Notes: a model not told the origin generated them from the sequence alone. Positions 21,921 to 33,118 are shown, counted from the first letter of the stretch. The stretch is DNA of 64,000 bases from Saccharina japonica (GCA_008828725.1 MEHQ01001708.1:90425-154424); one strand, 5' to 3'. Numbers and translations are program-made.

Positions 21921-22191
21921 AGTCGCGGTCATACCACGAGACCGTCCTATCGAAAGTTATGGTTTTGATATTTTTCCTGAAGATTCGTCGGTGAAACTTG
22001 ACCCGAAAAGTCCGAAAGTTTTGGCGAGACGCGAGATGTGGGATACCACCGGACGCCATGGGTCCGTAGTTGGGAGGAGCCCTCCGACTTCTCTAACCAC
22101 CTATAATATTTCCAGTACATTACTACTGAGCCGAGCTGTGAATATTTGGATACTTACTGCTGTCGTCGTGGAATATTCAAAACGTCGTTAA
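21921..22191 (+). CDS. Candidate terminal exon, unknown protein
   Basis: A long T-rich tract ending TTTTTTTTAG (21920) is a strong acceptor. It is followed by an open frame to TAA at 22189-22191. The first ~45 residues look protein-like: IPRDRPIESYGFDIFPEDSS, then VKLDPKSPKVLARREMWDTT. The last ~30 are less convincing, so a donor may lie before the stop. No upstream exon was found, and the minus-strand gene starts only 200 bp away, so a plus-strand gene here would overlap it. The antisense strand is also open. Weak call. Confidence 0.3.
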
Positions 22192-23169
22192 TAGGTCAAA
22201 GGATTTCCCTAGATGCAGGCTCTCTCGCACTATTTATATCGTACCCCTCACCCTTTACCATATGTACTCGTAACGAGGGTTTGATACGAGTATATCGAGT
22301 ACGAGTACGATTGTGACACGAAACTGGTACGCGTACAAAATCTACTACCGTATTTAATACCTGGTATGTCGCATTATAAACTCTTCCGTCCAACTCGGTA
22401 TATATATTCGTCTGTTTGCTGCGCGCACAGAGCAGCAGCAGCAGCAGCAGCAGCAGTTTACTCTATTCCTGAGCACGTACGTACACGTACGTATAGACGT
22501 ATAGGCTCCGTGATCCGTAGTACACTGGAAGGGCTTGTTGTGTACAACTGTACAATGTAGGCTGCTCGTCTGTACTCGTACTGCCGTAAACTCGTCGTAG
22601 ACACAGCAGTCCTATATATACTGGCATCGTAGAATTCATACGCTCTCCGCTGATCGGTCTTCGATGACTTCTCAAAATTCCATGTACGTATGATATGATG
22701 TGATTTGTGTATATTATACAACGTAAATGAAATGCCTGTGTGGTATGAAATACGTATGAAGTATGCGTGCGGCCTCCGCTCGTAGTGACACTACTACTCT
22801 GTACGAGTATATACGTGTAAGTGCGGGCAGTATACAGCAGCAGCAAGACCAGTACCTGCTATCGATAATCGATACTGCTGTATACGAGTATATCTATGCA
22901 GGTATTATTACAGTAGTACCTGGTATGCGGGAATATGCGGGTATATCAGGGCATTACGACTTCGTACAGAATTCTGAAGCCCTCATCCATGCGTGATAGA
23001 GACGCGCGTGTTCCGAAGCATCGACGGATCGACGGGCACGATACGCACAACAAACAGCTCTTGACACAGCTGGCAACAAGTAAGAAGACCACCACGAAAA
23101 ACGTGTACGTATATACGAGTATCGCTTTGTCGGAGGGTATGTAAATATGTCGTAATGTTACCTGCCTTC
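22192..23169. other. Spacer with GCA microsatellite
   Basis: Unique-looking DNA rich in ACGTAC and GAGTATA words. A GCA run lies at about 22433-22456. No gene seen. Confidence 0.5.
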
Positions 23170-24305
23170 GATCGGTTTGACTGGTTGGAATCGAACGATT
23201 ATTCGGCTTTTTGGTCGTTGTCGTTCGTTCCATTCCAACTCTTTTCGGGGTTTGTGTCCGATTGGAATTCTGGGGAGAATCTGGGGATCCAACCCTGATG
23301 ATCTGAACAGGCTGGCATAAAATAACCCAACTGATTTTTGCGGCTGGACCGTACTGGCTGACTCGTAGGACAGGGGTATACCGGCATACCGTCATTTGGC
23401 AGCACTCGCAGCGATTGCGCTTGGTACAAATATACATCAACTTTACACCTAGATGCACACCGCAAGGCATGCTTCAAAGCTGGCACACAGCTAGACATCC
23501 AAAAGTGGCATCCTCGGGACATATATCCAAAAGTTATGATGGTATCGCCGTCGCTGCTCGACGAGGGCTCCTGGTGTCTTCATGAACATCAATTAATTGA
23601 TTGTTACGCGAAAATATTTTTGTTACCTGCTTGATGGTGCTTATCCGCGTTAGCGTTTTAACTTTGTGCTCTCTGCATGAGTATATGTATGTTCTGTTGT
23701 CTGTTGTCTACCTGACAAAGCGCGCAATTCATTATTTTGCGAAGGAGGAAGAACATTGGAGAGAGGCTCTCGTCCGACACACTGCTGTTTTATCGTTTTT
23801 TTCCGTGTCCAGCCGCCTGGTCAGGCCGCATGGCCATATCGCGTGGTTCCTGCTGCAAGCAAGCAGGCAAGCAAGCCCTGTGGCGTCTACACGTACACGT
23901 GCTCCAACGAGTGCTCCCAGGTCGTCCCCAGATCCCCCTGGGCCTCCCGGCTGCCGGCAAGTACGACGTAGCGCAAAACACTCCCCCCACGCTACCCGAC
24001 GAGTGAGTATAATCACACCCTGCAACTCATCTCTCGTTCTTTGTGTCCGTTCGGTCGGGCCTATCGGTAGACCTGAACAAGATTATTAATCGTACGGATC
24101 TGTTTTGAGTTTTGGGACATATATCCTTCCTCTTCAAGACAGCGTGGGAACATGGTGGGAACGCTTGGAATCTGTTCGTACAGCAGTTACGAGTTCGTGT
24201 GATAATCAATCAGCTACGAGTAATCAGCAAGCAATTAACTGTTGGGGGATGGGGGTCCACATCACGTTCCATTCCAACTTACAACTGTCCAAGAGCTGTC
24301 TTTGA
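23170..24305 (-). mobile_element. Rep-I element, old diverged long copy
   Basis: Blocks in the same order as the 836-bp Rep-I at 56.5 kb: GTTCGTTCCATTCCAACTC, TTTGTGTCCGATTGGAATTC, GGACAGGGGTAT, GTGGCATCCTCGGGACA, AGTTATGATGGTATCGCCGT, GCATGGCCATATCGCGTGG, GGAACGCTTGGAATCTGTTC and CGTTCCATTCCAACTT. It is longer than Rep-I, mostly through insertions after 23.58 kb. Terminal inverted repeats are decayed. Confidence 0.65.
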
Positions 24306-25511
24306 TCACACCCTGATGACGATTGAGAGACTTATTTTGAACGCTCAATCTTCACGCCCACCACCCACTCTCCCCTCCTCTTCCTCGTGCTGCTGTTTTT
24401 TTTTGTATTTTTTGTTTCGTGCTAAAATAGTTTCGTACAGAGGAGGAGGAGAGTAAAAAGGTACATCTTATAGCAGACAGGCTGCTGCAGCTACTGCGCT
24501 ACTGCTGTTGTTGTGTTGATCCAAAAAACAAAGCTCACGAAAAAGTAGACAGATAGTGACGTATGATGGATGGTGTGTTCGGTATATTTATTGTAAGACG
24601 GCCATAACAGCAAAGCACAGCAAAACAACCCTTTTGAGATGAATCACACGAAAAACTCCAGTTCAGTGATGATGTCTATTATGCGGATGCACGTTTTGTG
24701 CGGCGTACCCAGCACCCAAATAGCAGTAGTACTACTACTGTAGTGTAGTATTCATAGTGGGTGATGGGAGCGTTGGATCGAAAAACAACCATTTGCGATC
24801 GGCACCACATCACACCACCTAAAAATCACACCACCTACTCGTAATAGGTACGTACGACACCAACAGCAGCAGCAGTCTTTTTTTCGTGTTCGGTGCTTCT
24901 TTGGCGCTGCTGCTTCTGCTGTAGTCGACTATATATACTGCTGTGCTGCACGGTACAGCATCCTATAGATGTCCTTCAGAGTTAAATTGACCTGATCAAT
25001 GGTACTGACTGCTGTGTGAGTATATGTATTGATCTACGTATTAATACGTAGTATACCTGCTCCGAGACTAACTACTTCTTAAATACACGAAGTACATATA
25101 TATTATACCGAGTGACGATGTGCAGAGAACACATTTTTCAAGTTCGGATGCTCGATCTTCCTTGGATCTTGGTACTTTTTCTCCCCCTGACCACCTTTAT
25201 AAGCACAAAATGCCGCCCCCACGTATCTAAATCTACTGGTGGTATAGACCATATATACTATACGTGGTATCGAGGGAAAACGTATACGCTCCTCTGATGA
25301 TACGGTCAGTAAGATATGAGCTGCATCCCACATCCCACACCTTTCGAGTCATTCATGCTTGTCTATTAATAGTTGTCTATTCAGTGCGTACCACCAGTTA
25401 CTTACTGGTACACTATACGCATAAGTATACACGTCTCGTACGTATATACGTACTAATACGTACGTATAGGGTATTGTCATATTTTGTTTTTTGTATACGT
25501 GCAGGTACCGG
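24306..25511. other. Spacer with simple-sequence words
   Basis: Contains CAGCAG, CTACTG and ACGTACG words and no supported gene. Confidence 0.5.
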
Positions 25512-25800
25512 TGGCCCCGGTGGTCTAGCAGCTAACCACGAAGGGTGCTAAGGTTAAAGTCAGAGGTTCGAGTCTCCGTATGGAGATTTTTGTCCTCAAA
25601 AACGACACCGCGAGAGCGCCTATTATAGCGTGGGTAGTCACAATTTGACGAGAGTCGACCTTGGATAAGAAAGGGCTGAAATCGAAATCTTCTCCACGCG
25701 ATAAAAATGCAAGGCACGTACGGTAGCTGGGGGCGGAGGCGACTAAAGCGGGAGAGAGAAAAGAAGCGCGAAGATAATAAATGGGATGAAAAAATGGATG
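25512..25800 (+). mobile_element. Rep-B tRNA-SINE, full length
   Basis: Head: GGTGGCCCCGGTGGTCTAGC, then AGGTTCGAGTCTC (consensus B box). The body follows: ACACCGCGAGAGCGCC, GCGTGGGTAG, CGCGATAAAAATGCAAGGC, ending GAAGATAATAAATGGGATG with an A-rich tail. This is the cleanest example of a pol III head plus conserved 3' end. Confidence 0.85.
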
Positions 25801-26221
25801 AAACAAATACAGCAGTATTTTTATTTACAGGACATATGTTATTGCGGTTTGTTTGATTTTTTTTCTTATTTTTCTTTTTTTCATTTTTCTTTTTGCTTGT
25901 TGTATTGCCTGTTGTTGCTTCTCAAGGGGGGCACGACAGCGATGCTACAACCCCTCGCATCATTTGCTTCGTTTACTTTGTTTCACTTATTTATGTTACC
26001 GTGATCGCTTTTGCCTTTGTTTCTCCGCCTTCCGTATTTGTCCTAGGACTTTCTTTGGTGGCTTAGCTACGTACGTATTCATTTTGGTTTTGTCATTCCC
26101 CGTTCTCTTTCCGGGACTCTCGTGTGTTACACGAGAACGAAACGGAATTGAGTTGGAAGTGCCACGTACCCGTTGTATGGGTGGCGCCCAAGGGAAGGGA
26201 GACGGAGGGTGGGGGGGGTCA
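25801..26221. other. T-rich spacer
   Basis: Poly-pyrimidine and unique sequence; no gene supported. Confidence 0.5.
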
Positions 26222-26815
26222 TAGGGAAACCAGGACGGACGAAAGCAGGAAAGAGACGGCAAACAGAGTAGGTGCCAGACCGACTAGCTGGTAGAACCTG
26301 CCTGTACTATGGGCACAAACCTGCCTCGGCTGGCCTTCGGTGTGCTCCGGCTGGCTGTCCTATCCTGTCGTTCTCAGTCTTGCTCTGTTGGCGCTGTTTC
26401 GGTCCATTTTATTTTCTTTCATTTCATTTGGTTTTTTATTGGAGGTCGCATCTCCTCTGGGAGAAGCACGACACTTTCTTTCTTTTTTGTCATGCTTTTT
26501 ATTTGGTTGCTTGATTATTGATTTGCTTCAGTATATTTACTTTTTATTATTTTTTCTTTTCGCTTTTTTCTTTTTTCTCTTTTTTTCTCTTGCATGCACC
26601 TGGATTGCTAGCAGGGTAGGTCTTGCCTGTCGTATATGGCGTTGCATTGTCTGCTCTGCTTACTGCACTGAGTGTAGTATCTCTGTGTCGTAGTTTTGTG
26701 ACCACAGAACTGGTACCTTTTTAGGATGAAGAATCGGCACGGACACTGGGTGTGCTGGATGTCGACGGGTAGAAAGGAAGGTTTAATGTGAAGAACACAC
26801 ACACACACACACGTA
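26222..26815 (+). mobile_element. Rep-A AC-tailed element, full length
   Basis: The longest plus-strand copy, about 590 bp. In order: CAGGACGGACGAAAGCAGG, GACTAGCTGGTAGAACCTGC, GGCCTTCGGTGTGCTCCGGC, GGAGGTCGCATCTCCTCTGG, a T/C-rich tract, TGCACCTGGATTGCTAGCAG, GTGACCACAGAACTGGTACC, GTGCTGGATGTCGACGGGTA and an AC microsatellite tail. It has no coding frame worth calling. Family copies share the 3' end and differ in 5' length, which is typical of target-primed retrotransposition. Confidence 0.8.
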
Positions 26816-27174
26816 CAACACCTGCAGCGCAGCATAATCAGTAGTAGTCAGTCACAGCGCGCGTGCTATAAAGGCACTGGTCATTGGCATACATATCGTT
26901 CGGGTTGCGTTTAGCGGTATCATAGGGTTAGGGTCGGAGGGCGGCTTTATAGGCGCCAAGCGCAATTTTCCTGTGAATAATATTGTTATGTTTGTCCACT
27001 ATTGTCCACGCCTCGAATCGGCAGTGATGAGTGAATCGACACATATCAGACATTATTATTCAAGGAATACCCTTATGACACCTGGTATGTTTTACATATT
27101 GCTGTACAGGAGTAGTTGAAGGCGTGTATGATATTATACGTGCCACACGTATCGTATACCTGGTACGTAGTATG
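26816..27174. other. Spacer, nothing recognised
   Basis: No gene or repeat recognised apart from TACCTGGTA motifs near 27157. Confidence 0.5.
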
Positions 27175-27176
27175 TA

Positions 27177-27883
27177 CGAGCTGGTCCGGCCGTAAAACAG
27201 ATTTTCATTCTATCGGCGGGTTTGTAGCCATTTTGGCATGTTAGGACTTCATTTTTTGTAACCGTGTTCCCGAGCCTGCAACGCATTTGCACACGTTCGA
27301 TTTTTTTTAATCGGAGTTAATGTCGTCGAGTAAAGTCATGTTGAGTAAATTGCCGTCACTCGCGAGGATATCGCGATACTAAGGTCTATACAAAAGTCCG
27401 AAAAAACTGCAACGCGGATGACGCTGATTCTTGGTGTGAACATTCCTTGGGGCATAACGAAACGATCCATGTCCTTTATATCGCCTAATTCGTTGTCTAT
27501 CACGAAATATGACGTACATAGTATCCGCAATACAAAGTCAAGATATTACGATGACGGGCACAAAATCTTGATTTCACAGCCCAATTTATCGTTTTTGAAC
27601 CCAAGTTTTTCACACGTGATTCGCATTGTTTTCCTCTAGAGCTTCAAAGAGGCTCCTTTTTATTTGGACTTTTTATTTCATACGTTTTGGCCAATATGTT
27701 GGCCGGGTTTTTCTTGGAACGACCAGATATGAGGACTCGCCCGCTAAACAAAAAAGGAGCCTCTTTGAATCGTTTGGTTGTACGTTAAGGAAGCTCCACA
27801 CGAATTTTCAGGTCTCTAGTCGCAAAACTGAGCTGTGAAAATGCTGGCGAATACAGCCTGCTCAGCTCGGCCGGACCAGCTCG
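27177..27883. mobile_element. 707-bp DNA transposon, TA-flanked, non-autonomous
   Basis: Left end CGAGCTGGTCCGGCCG is exactly inverted at the right end (CGGCCGGACCAGCTCG). TA stands immediately outside both ends, as in Tc1/mariner-type insertion. A second inverted pair, AAAGAGGCTCCTTTTT / AAAAAGGAGCCTCTTT, lies near 27.64 and 27.76 kb. No transposase frame is present, so it would need a partner in trans. No second copy occurs in this window. Confidence 0.75.
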
Positions 27884-27885
27884 TA

Positions 27886-28469
27886 GACGTTAAGGAAGGC
27901 GTGTCGTGCTCCCAATCACCCAATCCAAGTTCCACCACCAGGACCAATCTTCGCTTTTGTTTTGGTCTATGTAAATAATATACCTGGTATTGAACTTGAA
28001 AAAAAAACACACACACACACCCACAGCTGTCAGATCGAGGATTTTATCGAAACTCATATTATATACCTCGTATGCAAATATCGCGATTAATCGTGATATG
28101 CGATATTATTTTCATCGACGATTAATCACGAGCAAAACAAAAAGGCGATTCATCCAGGGTTAATCGCATTATTATTATTCGTATCGCATCTTTCTTGGCG
28201 CGAATTACAGCACTCACTGCTGTTGTTGATGCGCAGCAGGATGATGCAGTGTGTCATGGTATCACCGTATCACCGTTTCCCCTCTATTGGTGTGGAGGCG
28301 ATACTACTTTTTATTAATAGCGGTACGACCACCGCTCCGCCTGTGGCGCTAGCCTTGACATGCCGTAGTATGTAAGTAAGTATTATATCTGGTACCAGGT
28401 ATTGTGGTATTAATAGTACTCTGAGTAGCGTGTGATGTACATATATACCACTCTGAACGGAAATGTAAG
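27886..28469. other. Spacer with AC run
   Basis: Contains a short AC microsatellite (about 28005-28021) and GATTAATCGTGATATGCGAT near-palindromic words. No gene seen. Confidence 0.5.
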
Positions 28470-28970
28470 GACACCATTGCGGGGCGGTATCGACCCGGGG
28501 GCTGTCCGTTTGTGTCCCCGGGTTTGTCGAGTTGTACATATATGGAAGGTTTTCTGACCCGGAGATGGAACCTTATAATTCCCGGGTGCGGCGGGGCGTC
28601 GATCATGGCCCCTAGTTAAACCTGTGAATTCAGTGGGGTTAGGGTCCCCATACCTTGCGGGGCGGTGTCGGCCTTTGGGGGTGTCCGTTTTCTTCCCCGG
28701 ATTGTTGGAGTTATATATGTAAGAAACTGTTCATGATTCGGGAATGGGACATTATTGTCCTCGGGTGCGCTGGGACCTCGACGTTGTTCCGTGCGGCAAC
28801 TCTCTCTGCACTCTGACTCCATGAGCCCCAACCAATTAGAAATCACCCAGTGGGGGTTAGGGTTTCCACGCCTGGCGGATCGGTATCGACCCGGGGGATG
28901 CCCGTTTTCGCCCCCTGGTTGTGGAATTTGTACGGAGGAACGGATATTGGACAGTGGTCTTTGATTGCTT
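28470..28970 (+). repeat. Imperfect tandem units, ~200 bp
   Basis: Three diverged units share GCGGGGCGGTATCGACCCGG, then GGGxTGTCCGTTT and CCCCGGxTTGT.GAGTT. They begin near 28475, 28655 and 28870. Confidence 0.65.
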
Positions 28971-30166
28971 ATTCTCAGGGTAGCGTCTTGCAAGAGAGCA
29001 CGAGGAAAGGAAGAGAACAAGGAGAACAAAAAGTGAGAGGCCAGCGGGACAAATTCCCACAATGACGGGCTGCACACCGGCTTGGCCCCTATCAAATGAG
29101 AAACACAAATGCCTCCAAGAAATGCGTTACTCCTGAAAACATCTCTGAAACCGTAACATCCCCCCTAGCATAATACCACAATTGACGGAGCAACATGCTG
29201 AAGCAATCCAGTGACTTATAACCAGGGGTAAAGAGCCGCGAAGCCCTTCGCAAATAAAATGGTCTCGGAGGTAGACAGATAAAATGGTCTCGGGGGTTAA
29301 CAGGGGCCATCCGAGGGAAATCCCCGATAAAAACCCTCTCCCCTCCGTTGTATTTTCACTGCGAATTTGACAGCCTGACCACTGTTCACCGGCTGATAGT
29401 CCTACGCTTCTCGACCATGAAGCGAGCACGTGGTCCCTCCTTGCTAGACCTAAGCCACCACCTCTCTCTGCCCTGAAGGGGAAAGACGCCAATAACCGTG
29501 TGGTTCGATCTGCTTAAACAAGAACCCCTTGAACGAAAGCCCACTAATGTCTAAGCTTAAATCGCCCTATCTCTCCGTTCCCTGAACGAGTGAAAATTAT
29601 CTATATCCGTGAGATTCGAAATCGAATGCAAACCTGAACGAAGAGCTCAATCAAGTCATTCCGAAAATTGGCACACTTCCAGGTACGGATGAGTACACTC
29701 CCACGCAACCCAAACAGACAAGCATTTACGCCGTTACAACATAAATCCAAGACCCCGAACATTTCTACCCAACTGTTCCACGGCAGAGAGACTAGCTGTT
29801 GCCAACAGGACCCACAATATTTCATACCAAAAGAAAAAAAGAAGAAGAACAGAAGCAGACGGCCTTCGCCTTCTCGGCCAACGCTCATTATCGCCTCGGC
29901 TCTGCCGCGGCTCCATCTCGCGTAGGGTCAGCTCTTCCCAGTTCTGGTATGTTTTTGTACCCGTCGCTCGGGCGAGGTTTCGGAGCGTTACCATGGGAAT
30001 AAACAATCAAAGACCACTATCCAGGATATCCATTCCTCCTCTGAAGACCACCAACACCGGAAACCAGGAGTCTCTCAGGCTTCTCTAAGCAAGAAATCCC
30101 GTCCATCGACTTGGTGGGCTCGTCGCTTTTGTGACAACCCCAGTTCGATTCTCGGATTGGACACCA
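28971..30166 (-). mobile_element. Putative LTR-element internal region
   Basis: Minus-strand sequence downstream of the LTR/primer site at 30149-30366. A weak Gag-sized open frame begins near 30000 (MVTLRNLARATGTKTYQNWE, then an Arg-rich stretch). No protease, reverse transcriptase or integrase motif is seen and no second LTR was found, so the element is degraded or of TRIM type. ATCAAAGACCACTATCC near 30.0 kb is the inverse of GGACAGTGGTCTTTGAT near 28.95 kb. Confidence 0.4.
30149..30166 (-). other. Primer binding site of an LTR element
   Basis: On the plus strand TTCTCGGATTGGACACCA reads as a tRNA 3' end with CCA, preceded by GTTCGA. Its complement, TGGTGTCCAATCCGAGAA, directly follows the ...CAACA end of the minus-strand LTR, the position expected of a primer binding site. 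Confidence 0.65.
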
Positions 30167-30366
30167 TGTTGCGGAATATCAAGCTAGATCTAGGTTTGCA
30201 GGCAAGTGCAGTGGTCTAATCGGTTGTCACAGCTACTCGTGGCACGGGTCACGATGCGGACAGACAGACGAGAAGCGAAGATCGACCAACCTCAGAAATG
30301 GCGACGAGCCTCTATGCAGCAAGTCAGTACAGCAGTATATTCCCGTGTATAAGAAAGAACCCAACA
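30167..30366 (-). repeat. Long terminal repeat, 200 bp
   Basis: It runs TGTTGCGGAATATC ... AAGAACCCAACA, so the ends are TGTTG/CAACA inverted. It is bounded on one side by the primer site and on the other by ATAAC (possible target copy). The partner LTR is not in view, so length and target duplication are unproven. Confidence 0.55.
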
Positions 30367-30412
30367 ATAACGTTTCGCTCGCTTTTTGCGGGACGCTGAG
30401 GACTTTTGCTAC

Positions 30413-30679
30413 GGTAGCCTGCATGCAGGTGCACCATGTTTTTGCCTTATAAGGGTGGTCACTTGAGACGTTCTATGCCTCACCCAAAAAACTGATTTGG
30501 GAGGGAAATAAAGGGCTACCCGATGAACAATTCCATGGCCTATTAATAGTAATAGTAAGCATACATAGAAATAAATTATTACAAAAAAACGAAATTCCGA
30601 CAATTTTGGGTTAAGGTGCCTATTGATACGAAGTCGTTCGGAAAACGTTCCAGCCAAAACGTGCTACCTCTATCGTAGT
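30413..30679 (-). mobile_element. Rep-D MITE
   Basis: TGCTACGGTAGCCTGCATGC at the left, GTAGTAGCACGCGTC at the right. Inside are GGTGGTCACTTGAGACG, GCTACCCGATGAACAATTCC and TTTTGGGTTAAGGTGCC. Confidence 0.65.
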
Positions 30680-31528
30680 AGCACGCGTCTGAGACAACAA
30701 CTGTGGGTGAAGAAACCGTGCTCAGCGGCAGGCAAGCGCTGCACCAAGCCCTACCGGTATACGATAGCCTATATCGTGCCCAAAATTGTCAAGGCTGTTT
30801 TGAGGGCGGTGTCACAATTAAGTTATTGCATGGTTTGTGACATATTGATTGTTTCTTGTTGTTCGCGGGCCCATACTGCACATTTGCACCAACCCAGGTT
30901 CATGTATACAGTATGTAATCCGATTACACCGGTGGTAGTTGCCCCGGATGATTGTGGTGGGCAGGAAGCGACAACGCCCAGCCAATAATGTCATCGCGGG
31001 TGCACCTGCCCCCCGCTCAACAGTCGCGGGGGGGGGGGGGGCAGTTGCATACACTGAGTGAATCTAGAAATGACGGCTGTTCATTTCTACAGCAATAATT
31101 AAATATAGTGCGGGTACAAGCTTGGTACACTGTAGGTACGAGGTATATCGGGCTGGCCGTGCCAGCCCTCCGTGCCAGCCTTGGAAATACTGCCCCCAGC
31201 CCGAATTATTTTTCACGTCATAGCAAATTTGGTTGATCGATTGATTAAGTGCATTCCTTGAAGTTCCTATATGTGTGCATACACAGGTGGAGCATACATA
31301 TACCGGGTAGAATACTGATATAGCGGTATCCTACAAAGGGGGGCTCCGCCGCCGCGGGCACATGCCCACAGCTGCTCCGCGTATGTTCGCCATGAATGAG
31401 TGATATATGTAGGTACGGTACAATAAGCCAAGGCCGTAAAAGCGGCAGTACCGCCACGGGGTTTACGGCATTACATTGAGGTTATAACTGTATTTGCTTG
31501 CGAATCTGTCGGAAGAACACAGTAGGAG

Positions 31529-31575
<47 letters not shown>

Positions 31576-32051
31576 TACACTGTCTACCAAGCTTCTAGAT
31601 ACCAGCCGCTCGCTGGTTATGTCGACGCCACGTCCCCAAAGGGCTCACGACTCTCCATCGATGGATCCTAGCAAACCTTATTTGCGATTGTTTCTGGCGT
31701 ACACACACATATGTACATTATTATGTACGAGCAAAAGCTTACGTGTTTCTATGTGCATTGTTTACACGTTTTTCTCAATCGCGGATGAACTGCTGCAAAA
31801 GTATGGGTTCTCGTACTGACACGCCGTAAACGGGTACCTTGTTTAGTGGAGTATACCGGTACATTCCTGTGGACGTTCTTCAATACAAGCAATGAATAAT
31901 AGATACAGCACATACATGTATATCATACTCGTGCGATATCTCGTGCGATGCTCGCGCCTTCGGAAAAATGGATTTCATGTTTTGAAACAGGCCAGCGGGC
32001 CGCGGGCCGAGGTCTTAAACAGTTAGCCATACCTCTGCGCTTAAACCGGCC
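30680..32051. other. Spacer with GTA microsatellite
   Basis: A G-run lies at 31029-31041, an isolated dyad at 31150-31168 and a GTA repeat at 31531-31575. No gene supported. Confidence 0.5.
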
Positions 32052-32305
32052 GCACGAGCCCTCGAGAAGGCCACGGGACAGCCCCCCCCCGGGTGGATTC
32101 GAGGCAGGCCGGCACGGCAGCGCAAGAAGCAAACAAAGAGGTCAACTTCGAATCGCGTCGATATAAGGGCCTCGAAAGCCGCACGAGCCCTCGAGCAGAC
32201 CACCGGGAAGGCTCCCCCCGGGTGAGATCGAGGAAGGCGGGCACGCGATTGGAAGAAGCAAACGAGAAGGTACACTTCTCGTCGATAGCAGGGCCGCAAA
32301 GCGCG
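32052..32305 (+). repeat. Two-unit GC-rich tandem repeat, 129 bp
   Basis: GCACGAGCCCTCGAG starts units at 32052 and 32181. Each continues through a C-run with GGGTG, GATCGAGGxAGGC, GAAGAAGCAAACRA and CGTCGATAxxAGGGCC. Both strands are open by composition. Confidence 0.75.
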
Positions 32306-32955
32306 GAGCGCCCTTGGATTTCCAGTGGTGCAACAACATGTATGTATCTGTGGGTAGCATAATATGTGGTTCTATATCGAGCTACTCTGTAGGTATGTTG
32401 TATGCGGTTTTGGTCTTTGTTTTTTTTTAATCCTCCGACGGATGGGTAAAAATAAAGCCCTCCACACTCCCACGTCCCGCCTCGTCGTGTCGTGTGTCAA
32501 TTCACTCCATGCCCCCTTTGAAGTGTATCAGCCCCTGCTGCTACTACTCCGGAGACTTGAGCATGTTGATCCAACCTGACCCCCGAAGGGGTCAGGTGCG
32601 GTGGGGATAGCCACCCGAAGAGTCATCTCTCCGGGTAGTGTGGAACTTGCGCAAGCTCATCCACCAACACAAACCCAGGCCAAGAAGCCTTCCCGCCACA
32701 CTCGGACCAGTTACGGTCCACCCTACCCGTTTGGGCGTTGGTCCTGCTGTAATTGTTGTTGGTGTCGGTGGTGGTGATGGCGTGTTGTTCTTGTTGTTGC
32801 TGTTTATGTTGTTGTTGTTGTTGATGTTGATGTTCTTGTTGCCGTTCGTTGTTGCCGTTGTTGCTGCTGTTGTTGTTGTCGTCGTGATCATTATTATTGT
32901 TGTTGTTGGTGCAGCTAGCTGTTGTTTTTATTCCGTCGCATTTTTCTATCTCTCC
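32306..32955. other. Spacer ending in a TTG-rich tract
   Basis: About 32750-32910 is a degenerate TTGTTG array. Its Asn/Gln/Val-rich frames are by-products. Nothing else recognised. Confidence 0.55.
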
Positions 32956-32959
32956 CTCC

Positions 32960-33102
32960 CATTGGCAGTCGTAAATCAGATCCGGGGCCAACATAGCCTG
33001 CTCTTCTCCCCCCCCCCCCCCCGCCCCCTAATACAGCGTACGCGCCTTGTGTTTTTGTCGCGAGAGGAATCCAGCCCTCTTTCTTACCTCACCTACGTTA
33101 TA
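32960..33102 (-). mobile_element. Rep-B SINE fragment
   Basis: GTCGTAAATCAGATCCGGGG, CTTCTCCCC, TTTTTGTCGCGAGAGGAATC, then CTTACCTCACC; headless. Confidence 0.6.
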
Positions 33103-33118
33103 TATATATATATATTTG
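33103..33118. repeat. TA microsatellite
   Basis: Short TA run at the edge of the SINE fragment. Confidence 0.8.

Noticed and set aside
26272..26693. Open frames shared by the 8.9-9.1 kb and 26.3-26.7 kb Rep-A copies
   Set aside because: Shared because the DNA is a recent repeat; three frames are open alike and none is kept in other copies.
28855..28870. Telomere-like GGGTTAGGGTTT
   Set aside because: Single occurrence inside a tandem unit, no array.
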